Shown one piece after another: positions 36,077-44,922 of a stretch of 64,000 nt of DNA. Origin of the DNA: Rhodosalinus sp041365695 (GTDB lineage: Bacteria; Pseudomonadota; Alphaproteobacteria; Rhodobacterales; Rhodobacteraceae); assembly GCF_041365695.1 (NCBI RefSeq), contig NZ_JBGFSJ010000003.1, forward strand, positions 186,001-250,000, read 5' to 3'. Position 1 is the first letter of the stretch; each line of letters starts with the position of its first letter. The notes beneath the pieces were generated by a model. That model searched no databases. It saw only the letters and a list, made by a program, of their open reading frames with translations, and was not told the DNA's origin. The position numbers and the translations under genes were made by a program.

Positions 36077-37129
36077 ATGCCTGACGCCGTGATCTCCTCG
36101 ATGGTCGATGCGCTGCCGATGCCGGCGGTGGCGATCGCGCGCGAGGCGCGCATCGTCGCCGCCAACGCCCCCGCGCTCAACCTGCTGGGCGACGGGATCG
36201 AGGGGCGCCATTTCGCCACGGCGCTGCGCCAGCCCCAGCTTCTGGACGCGATCGAGGCCTGCCTTGCCGATCGGAAGCGGCGGATCGCGCAGTTCGTCGC
36301 CAACGAGCGCGGGCAGGACGTGATGTTCCGCGTGAGCCTCGCGCCCGCGCTCTTCCGCCCGGGCGAGGCGCCGGGGCTGCTGGTGGTCTTCGAGGACGTG
36401 ACGCACCTCGAGATGGCGGGCCAGATCCGGCGCGACTTTGTGGCGAATGTCAGCCACGAGCTGCGCACCCCCCTGACCGCGCTGCTGGGCTTCATAGAGA
36501 CGCTGCGCGGGCCCGCGCGCGATGATGCCGCCGCGCGCGAGCGGTTCCTGGAGATCATGGAGGCCGAAGCCGGACGCATGAACCGCCTCGTGGGCGATCT
36601 TCTGTCGCTGAGCCGGGTGGAGGCGGACGAGCGGATGCGGCCCGCCGATCGCGTCGCGCTGCCGGATCTTCTGCGCTCCACGCTGCGCGGGCTCGCGCCG
36701 CTCGCGGAGGAGGCGGGGGTGACGCTGCACGCCGATCTTCCGGCGGAGGCCGGGGACATCACCGTGCCGGGGGACGAGGACCAGCTTCGCCAGGTCTTCA
36801 CGAACCTTGTGGAGAACGCGATCAAGTATGGCGGCCGGGGCTGCGAGGTGACGGTGCGCCTCGACCGCACCGCGCATGAGCCGAGGCTGCGCGTGCCCGG
36901 CGTCGAGGTGACCGTGGCCGACACCGGCCCGGGGATCGACGAGCTTCACCTGCCGCGCCTGACCGAGCGATTCTACCGGGTGGACAATCACCGCTCGCGC
37001 GAGATGGGCGGCACGGGGCTTGGCCTCGCGATCGTGAAACACATCCTGAATCGCCACCGCGGCCGGCTGCGAATCGAAAGCACGCCGGGGCAGGGAAGCC
37101 GTTTCGGCGTGATCCTGCCGCTCGACTGA
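36077..37129 (+). CDS. phoR: Phosphate-regulon sensor histidine kinase PhoR (no membrane segment seen)
   Basis: Senses phosphate status through the Pst-PhoU complex and phosphorylates PhoB. From MPDAVISS the 350 residues comprise a PAS-like region (about 10-110, VDALPMPAVAIAREARIVA), a HisKA domain with FVANVSHELRTPLTALLGF (phospho-His), and an HATPase domain with FTNLVENAIKYG, VADTGPGID, and GGTGLGLAIVKHI. No transmembrane helix precedes the PAS region, unlike the classic PhoR, so it is likely cytosolic and docked on PhoU. The start codon lacks a clear ribosome site; a GTG or ATG further upstream would not add a membrane segment either. Confidence 0.92.
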   Translation: MPDAVISSMVDALPMPAVAIAREARIVAANAPALNLLGDGIEGRHFATALRQPQLLDAIEACLADRKRRIAQFVANERGQDVMFRVSLAPALFRPGEAPGLLVVFEDVTHLEMAGQIRRDFVANVSHELRTPLTALLGFIETLRGPARDDAAARERFLEIMEAEAGRMNRLVGDLLSLSRVEADERMRPADRVALPDLLRSTLRGLAPLAEEAGVTLHADLPAEAGDITVPGDEDQLRQVFTNLVENAIKYGGRGCEVTVRLDRTAHEPRLRVPGVEVTVADTGPGIDELHLPRLTERFYRVDNHRSREMGGTGLGLAIVKHILNRHRGRLRIESTPGQGSRFGVILPLD

Positions 37130-37188
37130 CGCGCGCGCGGCGGCACTGCCGTCACGTCAGGGCCGCGCGGAACGCCGACAAATCGACG

Positions 37189-37221
37189 GTGTCATAAAAC
37201 CGTTACCTACCTGTCACAAAA
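37189..37221 (+). promoter_or_regulatory. Pho box (PhoB-binding repeats) upstream of pstS
   Basis: Three 11-bp direct repeats in exact register, GTGTCATAAAA (37189), CCGTTACCTAC (37200) and CTGTCACAAAA (37211), match the CTGTCAT-type PhoB half-sites and spacing. The distance to the pstS ATG is about 76 bases. PhoB encoded at the end of the same cluster should bind here under phosphate limitation. Confidence 0.88.
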
Positions 37222-37297
37222 GCATTGCGGGGCGAACGTAGGTGGCGCTCAAGGATGCGTGATGCGCGTCCTGAAACCCGATATCAGGAGCTTATCC

Positions 37298-38332
37298 ATG
37301 AATTTCGTGAAACTGACCGCCTCTTCCCTGGCGATCGCTGCCGTTTCCGCGACCGCTGCCGCCGCGCGCGACGAAATCCGCATCGTCGGCTCGTCCACCG
37401 TGTTCCCCTACACCCAGGCGGTGTCGGAGCAGTTCGCAAACGCAACCGAGTTTCCGTCCCCGATCGTCGAATCGACCGGCACGGGCGGTGGCATGCAGAT
37501 CTTCTGCGCCGGCATCGGCGAGCAGCATCCGGATATCACCGGCGCATCGCGCGCGATGAAGATGTCCGAATGGGAACTCTGCCAGGAAAACGGCGTGACC
37601 GACATCACGCAGGCCAATATCGGCTCCGACGGCCTGTCGATCGCCATCTCGAACGCCAACGACTACGACTGGGATCTTTCGCTTTCCGAGATCTACCTGG
37701 CGCTGGCCGCCGAGGTGCCGGTTGACGGCGAGTGGGCCGAGAACCCCTACAGCACCTGGTCCGAAATCGATTCGCGCCTGCCCGACATCGAAATCGTCGT
37801 CCTCGGCCCGCCGCCGACCTCCGGCACCCGTGACGCCTTCGTCGAGCTGGCGATGGTCGAAGGCTGCCTCGAGCTGGACTACGTCGCGCAGAACCACGAC
37901 GGCGACTGGGCCGAAGAGAACTGCGCGCGCATGCGTACCGATGGTCCCTTCATCGAAGCCGGCGAGAACGACAACCTGATCGTTCAGCGCCTGAACTCCG
38001 ACCAGAACGCGATGGGCATCTTCGGCTACTCGTTCCTGTTCGAGAACCTGGATACCCTGAAGCCGGTCTCGATCAATGGTGTCGACCCCGACCCGGACAC
38101 CATCGCCGACGGTGCCTACCCGATCTCGCGCCCGCTGTTCTTCTATGTCAAGAACGCGCATCGCGGCGTGATCCCGGGTCTGAACGAGTTCATCGCAGAG
38201 TACATGTCCGAAGACGCCATGGCGCCCGGCGGCTACCTGACCGAGCGTGGCATGGTCGCTCTCGGCGATGCGCGCCGTGCCGAGGTTCAGGACGCCGTTC
38301 TGAACGGCAAGTCCATGGAAGCGCCGGAATAA
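37298..38332 (+). CDS. pstS: Phosphate ABC transporter substrate-binding protein PstS
   Basis: Periplasmic phosphate receptor, 344 residues. AGGAG lies 8 bases before the chosen ATG. The signal peptide is NFVKLTASSLAIAAVSATAA, followed by RIVGSSTVFPYTQAV, the phosphate-binding ESTGTGGGMQIF, ITGASRAMKMSEW and PPPTSGTRDAFVELA segments typical of alphaproteobacterial PstS. Codon choice looks more AT-tolerant than in the neighbours, consistent with high expression. A 13-bp hairpin follows. Confidence 0.95.
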   Translation: MNFVKLTASSLAIAAVSATAAAARDEIRIVGSSTVFPYTQAVSEQFANATEFPSPIVESTGTGGGMQIFCAGIGEQHPDITGASRAMKMSEWELCQENGVTDITQANIGSDGLSIAISNANDYDWDLSLSEIYLALAAEVPVDGEWAENPYSTWSEIDSRLPDIEIVVLGPPPTSGTRDAFVELAMVEGCLELDYVAQNHDGDWAEENCARMRTDGPFIEAGENDNLIVQRLNSDQNAMGIFGYSFLFENLDTLKPVSINGVDPDPDTIADGAYPISRPLFFYVKNAHRGVIPGLNEFIAEYMSEDAMAPGGYLTERGMVALGDARRAEVQDAVLNGKSMEAPE

Positions 38333-38347
38333 TTCCGGCTTCTCCAC

Positions 38348-38377
38348 GACCCGCCCGGGCAAAGGCCCGGGCGGGTC
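38348..38377. terminator. Strong stem-loop between pstS and pstC (partial terminator)
   Basis: A perfect 13-bp inverted repeat (38348-38360 and 38365-38377, loop AAAG) lies just after pstS; the tail is only ATT. It probably lets some transcripts stop or be trimmed, giving more PstS than PstCAB. Confidence 0.65.
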
Positions 38378-38404
38378 ATTCCGTCTCAAGACGAAAGTCT
38401 CGCC

Positions 38405-39781
38405 ATGACCCTCGCGGCCTTTGTCATCCTCCTCGCGGCGACCATCGTCGGGTATCTGCTCAACCGGCAGGCGGCGCGCGCGATCCGCGCGGGCGGCACG
38501 CGCCTGCATTCGCTGGAAAACTTCCACGGCCTGTTTTCCGCCCTGCTGATCGTGGTTCCGGTGCTGGTCGTGCTGCTTTTCTGGCTCGCGCTCGAGGGGC
38601 CGGTCATCGACAGCCTGGTGATGTCCGGTTTGCCGGAGGGCACGCTCGACGATCTGGGGACTGGCGCGATCCAGCTCATTCTCGCCGAGATCAAGTCGAT
38701 CAGCCGAGATAACGTGTTCGGCACGCCGGAGGACTGGAAACTCGCCGCCGCCGACAGGCTCTTGCGCCTTCACGCGCTCAGCGACTGGCTGCTCGTGATC
38801 GTCGTCGCCACGGGATCGATCGCGTTGATGATCTACGCCCGCCGCAGCGTGTCGCCCGGCTTCCGCGCCCGGCAGCGGGTGGAGCGCATCACCTCGGGGC
38901 TGATGATCTTCTGTTCGACGGTGGCGATCTTCACCACCGTGGGCATCGTCGCCGCGCTGGCGTTCGAAACGGCCAAGTTCTTCTCGATGGTCCCCTTCAC
39001 CGATTTCCTGTTCGGGATCAACTGGGAGCCGCAGATCCCGATCCGCGAAGACCAGATCGCGGCCGAGGGCGCCTTCGGCGCGATCCCGGTCTTCCTCGGC
39101 ACGATCGTGATCGCGACCGTGGCGTTGACGGTCGCGGTCCCCGTCGGCCTGCTGACGGGCATCTACCTCAACGAATTCGCGCCGCATCGGGTGCGCCGCA
39201 CGGTAAAGCCGGTGCTCGAGATCCTGGCGGGCGTGCCCACGGTGGTCTACGGGTTCTTCGCCATCCTCGTCGTGGCCCCCGCGCTGCGCACGTTCGGGCA
39301 GAACCTCGGCCTCGACGTTTCGCCCAACACCGCGTTGGCGGCGGGCAGCGTGATGGGCATCATGCTGATCCCGTTCATCTCGTCCTTCGCCGACGACGCG
39401 CTTTCGGCGGTGCCGCAAAGCCTGCGTGACGGCTCGCTCGCTCTGGGGGCGACGCGTGCGGAGACGATGCTGAACGTGCTCTTTCCCGCCGCGATCCCCG
39501 GCATCGTGGGCGGTGTGCTTCTGGCCGTCAGCCGCGCCATCGGCGAGACGATGATCGTGGTGATGGCCGCCGGCCTGATCGCGAAGATGACGATCAACCC
39601 GCTCGACAGCGTGACCGCGGTGACGGTGCAGATCGTCACGCTGCTGATCGGCGACACGGCCTTCGACAACCCCAAGACGCTGGCGGCCTTCGCGCTGGGC
39701 ATGGTGCTCTTCGTCGCGACGCTGCTGATCAACGTCCTCGCCTTGCGGATCGTCCGCAAGTATCGTGAAATCTACGACTGA
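38405..39781 (+). CDS. pstC: Phosphate ABC transporter permease PstC
   Basis: Inner-membrane subunit of the phosphate importer, 458 residues, longer than the E. coli protein because of an N-terminal part with additional membrane helices and a linker (about 1-150). The conserved permease core starts near TSGLMIFCSTVAIFTTVGIV and contains TGIYLNEFAPHRVRRTVKPV, GVPTVVYGFFAILVVAP, and the ATPase-contact SLALGATRAETMLNVLFP. The extended architecture occurs in other alphaproteobacteria. Confidence 0.95.
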   Translation: MTLAAFVILLAATIVGYLLNRQAARAIRAGGTRLHSLENFHGLFSALLIVVPVLVVLLFWLALEGPVIDSLVMSGLPEGTLDDLGTGAIQLILAEIKSISRDNVFGTPEDWKLAAADRLLRLHALSDWLLVIVVATGSIALMIYARRSVSPGFRARQRVERITSGLMIFCSTVAIFTTVGIVAALAFETAKFFSMVPFTDFLFGINWEPQIPIREDQIAAEGAFGAIPVFLGTIVIATVALTVAVPVGLLTGIYLNEFAPHRVRRTVKPVLEILAGVPTVVYGFFAILVVAPALRTFGQNLGLDVSPNTALAAGSVMGIMLIPFISSFADDALSAVPQSLRDGSLALGATRAETMLNVLFPAAIPGIVGGVLLAVSRAIGETMIVVMAAGLIAKMTINPLDSVTAVTVQIVTLLIGDTAFDNPKTLAAFALGMVLFVATLLINVLALRIVRKYREIYD

Positions 39782-39794
39782 GGCCCGCGCACCC

Positions 39795-41102
39795 ATGACC
39801 GACACAACGCCTGACAGCGGCGCCGGCCCGCGCCCGATCAACGCCACCACGGATGCGGTGCGCAAGAGCCTCTCGCGGCGCAACCGCAAGCAGCTCATCC
39901 TGCAGGGGCTCGGTATCGCCGCGATCTCCTTCGCGATGCTGATGCTGGTGATCCTGATCGGCTCTCTCGTCAGCACGGGCTACCAGGCGTTCACCCAGAC
40001 GCATGTCGAGCTCGAGGTCTATGTGGACCCAGACGAGATCAGCGAGGAAAACCTGCCCCGCGGGGGGTTCCGGGACGTGCTGAGCGACTCCATGGGGCAG
40101 TATTTCCCCGACGTGGACATGTCGGACCGCGTGGCGGCCCGCGAGGTCTCGTCGATCCTGTCGAACGGGGCACAGTTCACCCTGCGGGACAGGATTGTGG
40201 CCGACCCGTCGCTGATCGGAGAGACGATCACGTTGAACGTGCCGGTTTCGGACCCCTACGACCAGCTCGCCAAGGGCCTGGTGAAGCGCGACACGCCCGA
40301 GGCGAACCGGCGGCTCGACGACGCCGCGATCGAGCGGTTCGACCGGCTGGACGAGCTGGGGATGGTGTCGAAACCCCTCAATACCCGGCTGATCACCAAT
40401 GCCGACTCGCGCTTCCCCGAACTCGCGGGGCTGAAGGGCGCGCTGGTCGGTTCCTTCTGGGCGCTGCTCACCTGTTTCCTGATTTCCTTCCCGCTGGGCA
40501 TCGGCGCGGCGATCTATCTGGAGGAATTCGCGCCGAAGAACCGCGTCAGCGACTTCATCGAGGTCAACATCAACAACCTCGCCGCGGTGCCCTCGGTGGT
40601 GTTCGGCCTGCTCGCGCTCGCCGTCTTCATCAACTGGTTCGGCCTGCCGCGCTCGGCCCCCTTCGTGGGCGGGCTGACGCTGGCGCTGATGACGCTGCCG
40701 ACGATCATCATCGCGACCCGTGCGGCACTGAAGGCGGTGCCGCCGTCGATCCGCGAGGCGGCGCTCGGCGTGGGCGCCTCGAAGCACCAGGTCGTCTTCC
40801 AGCACGTCCTGCCGCTTGCCATGCCGGGCATCCTGACGGGCACGATCATCGGGCTGGCGCAGGCCCTGGGCGAGACGGCGCCGCTTCTGCTGATCGGGAT
40901 GAACGCCTTCATCACCTCGGCGCCCACATCGCCCTTCGACAGCGCCACCGCGCTGCCCACGCAGATCTTCATCTGGGCCGACAGCCCGGAGCGGGGCTTC
41001 GTCAGCCGCACCTCGGCGGCGATCCTCGTGCTGCTGACATTTCTCATTTTCATGAATGCGATCGCAATTTATCTCCGCAACAAGTTCGAGCGGAAGTGGT
41101 GA
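39795..41102 (+). CDS. pstA: Phosphate ABC transporter permease PstA
   Basis: Partner permease, 435 residues. The ATG at 39795 is preferred to a GTG 30 bases upstream that overlaps pstC. The N-terminal region carries a first helix (GIAAISFAMLMLVILIGSLV) and a ~170-residue periplasmic insert; the core begins at about 215 with SFPLGIGAAIYLEEFAPKNR, then NNLAAVPSVVFGLLALAVF and the EAA-type loop REAALGVGASKHQVVFQHVL. Both PstC and PstA carry large inserts, suggesting that they co-evolved. Confidence 0.95.
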   Translation: MTDTTPDSGAGPRPINATTDAVRKSLSRRNRKQLILQGLGIAAISFAMLMLVILIGSLVSTGYQAFTQTHVELEVYVDPDEISEENLPRGGFRDVLSDSMGQYFPDVDMSDRVAAREVSSILSNGAQFTLRDRIVADPSLIGETITLNVPVSDPYDQLAKGLVKRDTPEANRRLDDAAIERFDRLDELGMVSKPLNTRLITNADSRFPELAGLKGALVGSFWALLTCFLISFPLGIGAAIYLEEFAPKNRVSDFIEVNINNLAAVPSVVFGLLALAVFINWFGLPRSAPFVGGLTLALMTLPTIIIATRAALKAVPPSIREAALGVGASKHQVVFQHVLPLAMPGILTGTIIGLAQALGETAPLLLIGMNAFITSAPTSPFDSATALPTQIFIWADSPERGFVSRTSAAILVLLTFLIFMNAIAIYLRNKFERKW

Positions 41103-41110
41103 CAGGACCC

Positions 41111-41920
41111 ATGGCCATGTACGACGCACCCACACCGAGACATTCCGACGTGCAGGAAACCCACGAGATCAAGATCGCGGCCCGCGACGTCCAGGTCTTC
41201 TATGGCTCCACCCATGCCATCAAGGACGTGGACGTGGACATCGAGGACAAGACGGTGACCGCCTTCATCGGCCCCTCGGGCTGCGGCAAGTCCACCTTCC
41301 TGCGCTGCCTGAACCGGATGAACGACACCATCGACGTGGCGCGCGTGGAAGGGGACATCCGGCTCGACGGAGAGGATATCTACGATCCCGATATCGACCC
41401 GGTGCAGTTGCGCGCCCGCGTCGGCATGGTGTTCCAGAAGCCCAACCCGTTCCCGAAGTCGATCTACGACAACGTGGCCTACGGGCCCAAGATCCACGGC
41501 CTTGCGACCACCAAGGCCGATCTCGACGAGATCGTCGAGCGGTCGCTGCGCCGCGCCGCGCTATGGGACGAGGCCAAGGACCGGCTCGACGCGCCGGGCA
41601 CCGGTCTCTCGGGCGGCCAGCAGCAGCGCCTGTGCATCGCGCGCGCCGTGGCGACAGAGCCCGAAGTGCTGCTGATGGACGAGCCCTGTTCGGCCCTCGA
41701 TCCCATCGCCACGGGTCAGGTCGAGGAACTCATCGAGGAGCTGCGCCGGGACTACTCGGTGGTGATCGTGACGCACTCGATGCAGCAGGCCGCCCGCGTG
41801 AGCCAGAAGACGGCCTTCTTCCATCTGGGCAATCTCGTTGAATATGGCGAGACGGGCAAGATCTTCACCAATCCCGAGGATCCCCGGACCGAAAGCTACA
41901 TCACCGGACGGATCGGATAA
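41111..41920 (+). CDS. pstB: Phosphate ABC transporter ATPase PstB
   Basis: ATPase of the phosphate importer, 269 residues. Walker A GPSGCGKSTFLRCLNRMND, the KPNPFPKSIYDNVAYG segment specific to PstB, signature LSGGQQQRLCIARA, Walker B VLLMDEPCSALDP and the H-loop TVVIVTHSMQQ-type VIVTHSMQQAARVS are all present. The ATG follows a CAGGA site; a GTG 15 bases upstream is the alternative. phoU begins 4 bases after the stop. Confidence 0.97.
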   Translation: MAMYDAPTPRHSDVQETHEIKIAARDVQVFYGSTHAIKDVDVDIEDKTVTAFIGPSGCGKSTFLRCLNRMNDTIDVARVEGDIRLDGEDIYDPDIDPVQLRARVGMVFQKPNPFPKSIYDNVAYGPKIHGLATTKADLDEIVERSLRRAALWDEAKDRLDAPGTGLSGGQQQRLCIARAVATEPEVLLMDEPCSALDPIATGQVEELIEELRRDYSVVIVTHSMQQAARVSQKTAFFHLGNLVEYGETGKIFTNPEDPRTESYITGRIG

Positions 41921-41924
41921 CCCC

Positions 41925-42686
41925 ATGAGCATGCTGGAAGGTCCCCACATCGCGTCGGTCTTTGACCGCGATCTCGAGACGATCCAGGCGCGGATCATGA
42001 AGATGGGCGGCCTTGTCGAGGCCGCCATCATGCGCGCCGCCAACGCGCTGGAAGCGCGGGACGAGGAAATGGCCGACGAGGTGCGCGAAGGCGACGTCGC
42101 CATCGACGCGCTCGAGGAACAGATAAACGACGAGTCTGCGCGCCTGATCGCGTTGCGCGCCCCCACCGCGGTGGATCTGCGCGTCATCCTGTCGGTGATG
42201 AAGATCGCCGGCAACCTCGAGCGGATCGGCGATCTGTCGAAAAACATGGCCAAGCGCACCACCGTGCTCCTGCAGATGCACAGCATCGACGGCGCCGCCT
42301 CGGCGCTGCGCCGCATGGCGCGCGAGGTGGAACTGATGCTCAAGGACGCGCTCGACGCCTACATCCAGCGCGATGCCGCGCTCGCCGAGGACGTGATCGC
42401 CCGGGACCGCGACGTCGATCAGATGTACAACGCGCTTTTCCGCGAGTTCCTGACCTTCATGATGGAGGACCCGCGCAACATCACCGCCTGCATGCACCTG
42501 CATTTCATCGCCAAGAACATCGAGCGCATGGGCGATCACGTCACCGGAATCGCCGAGCAGGTGGTTTTCCTGGTGACGGGCGAGATGCCCGAAGAGCTCC
42601 GGCCCAAGGCCGACCGCACCTCGGTCGATCCGAAATTCTCGCCCACGCCCGGAGACGACGCCGACGACGACGAGGCCGGGGATTGA
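41925..42686 (+). CDS. phoU: Phosphate-signalling adaptor PhoU
   Basis: Cytoplasmic adaptor linking Pst transport to PhoR kinase, 253 residues. It has the two three-helix bundles of the family with the metal-binding E/D-rich motifs: DLRVILSVMKIAGNLERIGD (first repeat) and HFIAKNIERMGDHVTGIAEQ (second). An acidic C-terminal tail (DDADDDEAGD) is unusual but short. It lies between pstB and phoB, the normal order. Confidence 0.96.
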   Translation: MSMLEGPHIASVFDRDLETIQARIMKMGGLVEAAIMRAANALEARDEEMADEVREGDVAIDALEEQINDESARLIALRAPTAVDLRVILSVMKIAGNLERIGDLSKNMAKRTTVLLQMHSIDGAASALRRMAREVELMLKDALDAYIQRDAALAEDVIARDRDVDQMYNALFREFLTFMMEDPRNITACMHLHFIAKNIERMGDHVTGIAEQVVFLVTGEMPEELRPKADRTSVDPKFSPTPGDDADDDEAGD

Positions 42687-42690
42687 GCCC

Positions 42691-43380
42691 ATGCACGCCG
42701 ATCAACCGATGGTGCTGGTGGTCGAGGACGAACCCGCACAGCGCGAGGTTCTGTCCTACAACCTGGAGGCCGAGGGCTTCCGCGTCGCCCGCGCCGCGAA
42801 TGGCGAGGAGGCGCTTCTCGTCGTCGAGGAGCAGTCGCCCGACATCATCGTGCTGGACTGGATGCTGCCCAACGTCTCCGGCATCGAGGTCTGCCGCCGC
42901 CTGAAATCGCGTCCCGAGACGCGCGCCGTGCCGGTCATCATGCTGTCGGCCCGCTCCGAGGAGGTGGACCGCGTGCGCGGGCTGGAAACCGGCGCGGACG
43001 ACTATGTCATCAAGCCCTATTCGGTGATCGAACTCATGGCGCGCGTGCGCGCGCAGCTGCGGCGCACGCGCCCGGCCACGGTGGGCCAGCAACTGGTCTT
43101 CGAGGACATCCTCCTCGATTCCGAGACGCACAAGGTCTTCCGCGACGACAAGCCCCTGAAGCTGGGCCCGACCGAATTCCGCCTGCTCACGACCTTCATG
43201 GAAAAGCCGGGCCGCGTCTGGACGCGCGAACAGCTTCTCGACCGGGTCTGGGGTCGGGACATCTACGTCGACACCCGAACGGTCGACGTGCATATCGGGC
43301 GGCTGCGCAAGGCGCTCTGCCAGCATGGCGGGCCGGATCCGCTGCGCACGGTGCGCGGCGCGGGATACGCGCTCGGCTAA
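42691..43380 (+). CDS. phoB: Phosphate-regulon response regulator PhoB
   Basis: Transcription factor that binds Pho boxes when phosphorylated by PhoR; 229 residues. The receiver domain has the acidic pair in VVEDEPAQ, the phospho-Asp in IVLDWMLPNVSG, and K in DYVIKPYSV. The OmpR-type winged helix has LGPTEFRLLTTFMEKPGRVW and the recognition helix region VDTRTVDVHIGRLRKAL. With the Pho box before pstS it forms an autoregulated unit. A hairpin follows the stop. Confidence 0.96.
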   Translation: MHADQPMVLVVEDEPAQREVLSYNLEAEGFRVARAANGEEALLVVEEQSPDIIVLDWMLPNVSGIEVCRRLKSRPETRAVPVIMLSARSEEVDRVRGLETGADDYVIKPYSVIELMARVRAQLRRTRPATVGQQLVFEDILLDSETHKVFRDDKPLKLGPTEFRLLTTFMEKPGRVWTREQLLDRVWGRDIYVDTRTVDVHIGRLRKALCQHGGPDPLRTVRGAGYALG

Positions 43381-43381
43381 T

Positions 43382-43423
43382 CCGGCAAGCGCGATTTTTC
43401 CCCGCGCCGGAACGGCTTGCCGG
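43382..43423 (+). terminator. Probable terminator of the pho/pst operon
   Basis: Inverted repeat CCGGCAAG (43382-43389) and CTTGCCGG (43416-43423), with an inner CGCG/CGCG pairing, directly after the phoB stop. The following GCTTTCCC is only weakly T-rich, so efficiency may be partial. Confidence 0.45.
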
Positions 43424-43528
43424 GCTTTCCCGACGCGTCGCGGACCTCCGCGATCACGCCGAAGGGGGTTGAGCGCCCGGGGATCATCGGGTTCACTCGC
43501 CGCGCCACGCATCCGGACGGGAGGACCC

Positions 43529-44800
43529 TTGGGCAATCTCTGGGAAGAGACCGCGGGCGAGCCGGCGCTCGACGCGCCGCCCCTTCGGTCGGAGGTCGAG
43601 GCCGATCTCGCGATCATTGGCGGCGGCTTCACCGGCGCGGCGGCCGCGTTGTGGGCTGCGGGGCAGGGCGCGCGTGTCGTGCTGCTCGAGGCAGAGCGCA
43701 TCGGTCACGGCGGGTCGGGCCGCAATGTCGGGCTGGTGAACGCGGGCCTCTGGCTGCCGCCGCAGGACGTGATGGACACGCTCGGGGCGGAGGCCGGCGC
43801 AAGGCTCAACGCGGCGCTCGCCGGGGCGCCGGAGCTCGTTTTCGGCCTGGCGGAATGCCACGGGATCGCCTGCGAGCCCGTCCGCGCCGGAACGCTGCAT
43901 TGCGCCCACGCGCCAGCCGGGCTGGCCGAGCTGCGGCGCCGCGCGGGACAGCTGCACGCCGTGGGCGCGCCGGTGCGCCTGATCGGGGCCGAGGAAACGG
44001 CCGCGCGCACCGGCGCGTCCGGGCTGGCGGGGGCGCTGCACGACCCGCGCGCCGGGACGGTGCAGCCGCTGGCCTATGCCAGGGGCCTTGCACGCGCGGC
44101 GCGAGACCGTGGCGCGCACATTCACGAAAACGCGCAAGTCATTTCCTTGAATAAGGAAAACGGTTCCTGGCATGTCGGGACGGCGGCGGGCAAGGCGGTC
44201 GCCCCGCGGCTACTGGTGGCCACCAATGCCTACCATGTGCCATTTCCCGGCATGGCGGTGCCGCGGACCGCGCGACTCAGCTACTTCCAGCTCGCCACCG
44301 CGCCACTGGGCGCGGCAGAGGGCGCCGCGCTCTTGCCCGGCGGCGAAGGATGCTGGGATACCGGCCTCGTGATGACCTCGTTCCGCCGCGACGCCTCGGG
44401 GCGGCTGATCCTCGGCGCGATGGGGCTGCCGGAGCGTGGGGGCAGGGCGCTGCACCACGGCTGGGCCCGCGCGAAGCTCGCCCGGCTTTTCCCCGCGCTG
44501 TCGGGCGCAGCGTTCGATCACGCCTGGTCGGGCTGGATCGCGGTGACCGAGGATCACGTCCCGCGCATCCTGCGTCCCGCCCGGGGCGCGCTCGCCGTCT
44601 TCGGTTATTCCGGGCGCGGCATCGCGCCGGGCACGCTTTTCGGGCAGGCCGCGGCGCGGGCGCTGCTCGACGGGGACGAAAGCGTGCTGCCGATCTCGCC
44701 GGTGGCGCGCTACGGCGAAAGCGCGACCCTGACGCGAAGCCTCTATTACGAGACGGGGGCGCGCCTCGTGCATGCCTGGCAGCGCCTGGGGGGCGCCTGA
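43529..44800 (+). CDS. FAD-dependent amine/amino acid oxidoreductase (DAO family; PuuB-like)
   Basis: A 423-residue flavoprotein of the D-amino-acid-oxidase fold. The likely start is a TTG, preceded by GGGAGGA; no ATG or GTG fits. The dinucleotide motif is LAIIGGGFTGAAAALWAAGQ, followed by EAERIGHGGSGRNVGLVN, where the SGRN segment is as in gamma-glutamylputrescine oxidases. The C-terminal motif VFGYSGRGIAPGTLFGQAAA closes the FAD site. The substrate is unknown. It is 148 bases downstream of phoB across a hairpin and may be co-transcribed only weakly. Confidence 0.85.
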   Translation: MGNLWEETAGEPALDAPPLRSEVEADLAIIGGGFTGAAAALWAAGQGARVVLLEAERIGHGGSGRNVGLVNAGLWLPPQDVMDTLGAEAGARLNAALAGAPELVFGLAECHGIACEPVRAGTLHCAHAPAGLAELRRRAGQLHAVGAPVRLIGAEETAARTGASGLAGALHDPRAGTVQPLAYARGLARAARDRGAHIHENAQVISLNKENGSWHVGTAAGKAVAPRLLVATNAYHVPFPGMAVPRTARLSYFQLATAPLGAAEGAALLPGGEGCWDTGLVMTSFRRDASGRLILGAMGLPERGGRALHHGWARAKLARLFPALSGAAFDHAWSGWIAVTEDHVPRILRPARGALAVFGYSGRGIAPGTLFGQAAARALLDGDESVLPISPVARYGESATLTRSLYYETGARLVHAWQRLGGA

Positions 44801-44820
44801 CGGCGTATCAGCATAAGGCG

Positions 44821-44836
44821 CATAATATATATTATG
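44821..44836. promoter_or_regulatory. Perfect 16-bp palindrome upstream of aroQ-luxR
   Basis: CATAATATATATTATG is its own reverse complement and sits in a short AT-rich patch (to about 44847) in an otherwise GC-rich stretch, 87 bases before the aroQ start. It has the size and symmetry of an operator for a dimeric regulator and could also hold promoter elements. The LuxR-type protein encoded two genes on is one candidate binder, as an inference. Confidence 0.5.
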
Positions 44837-44922
44837 TTAAATATAGAAACCCGAACAAAGCCATGTGATCGCCAAGGTTTTCTGGTTCTCTTTGGCTGAC
44901 GGATGATGGATAGTTGCATTCG

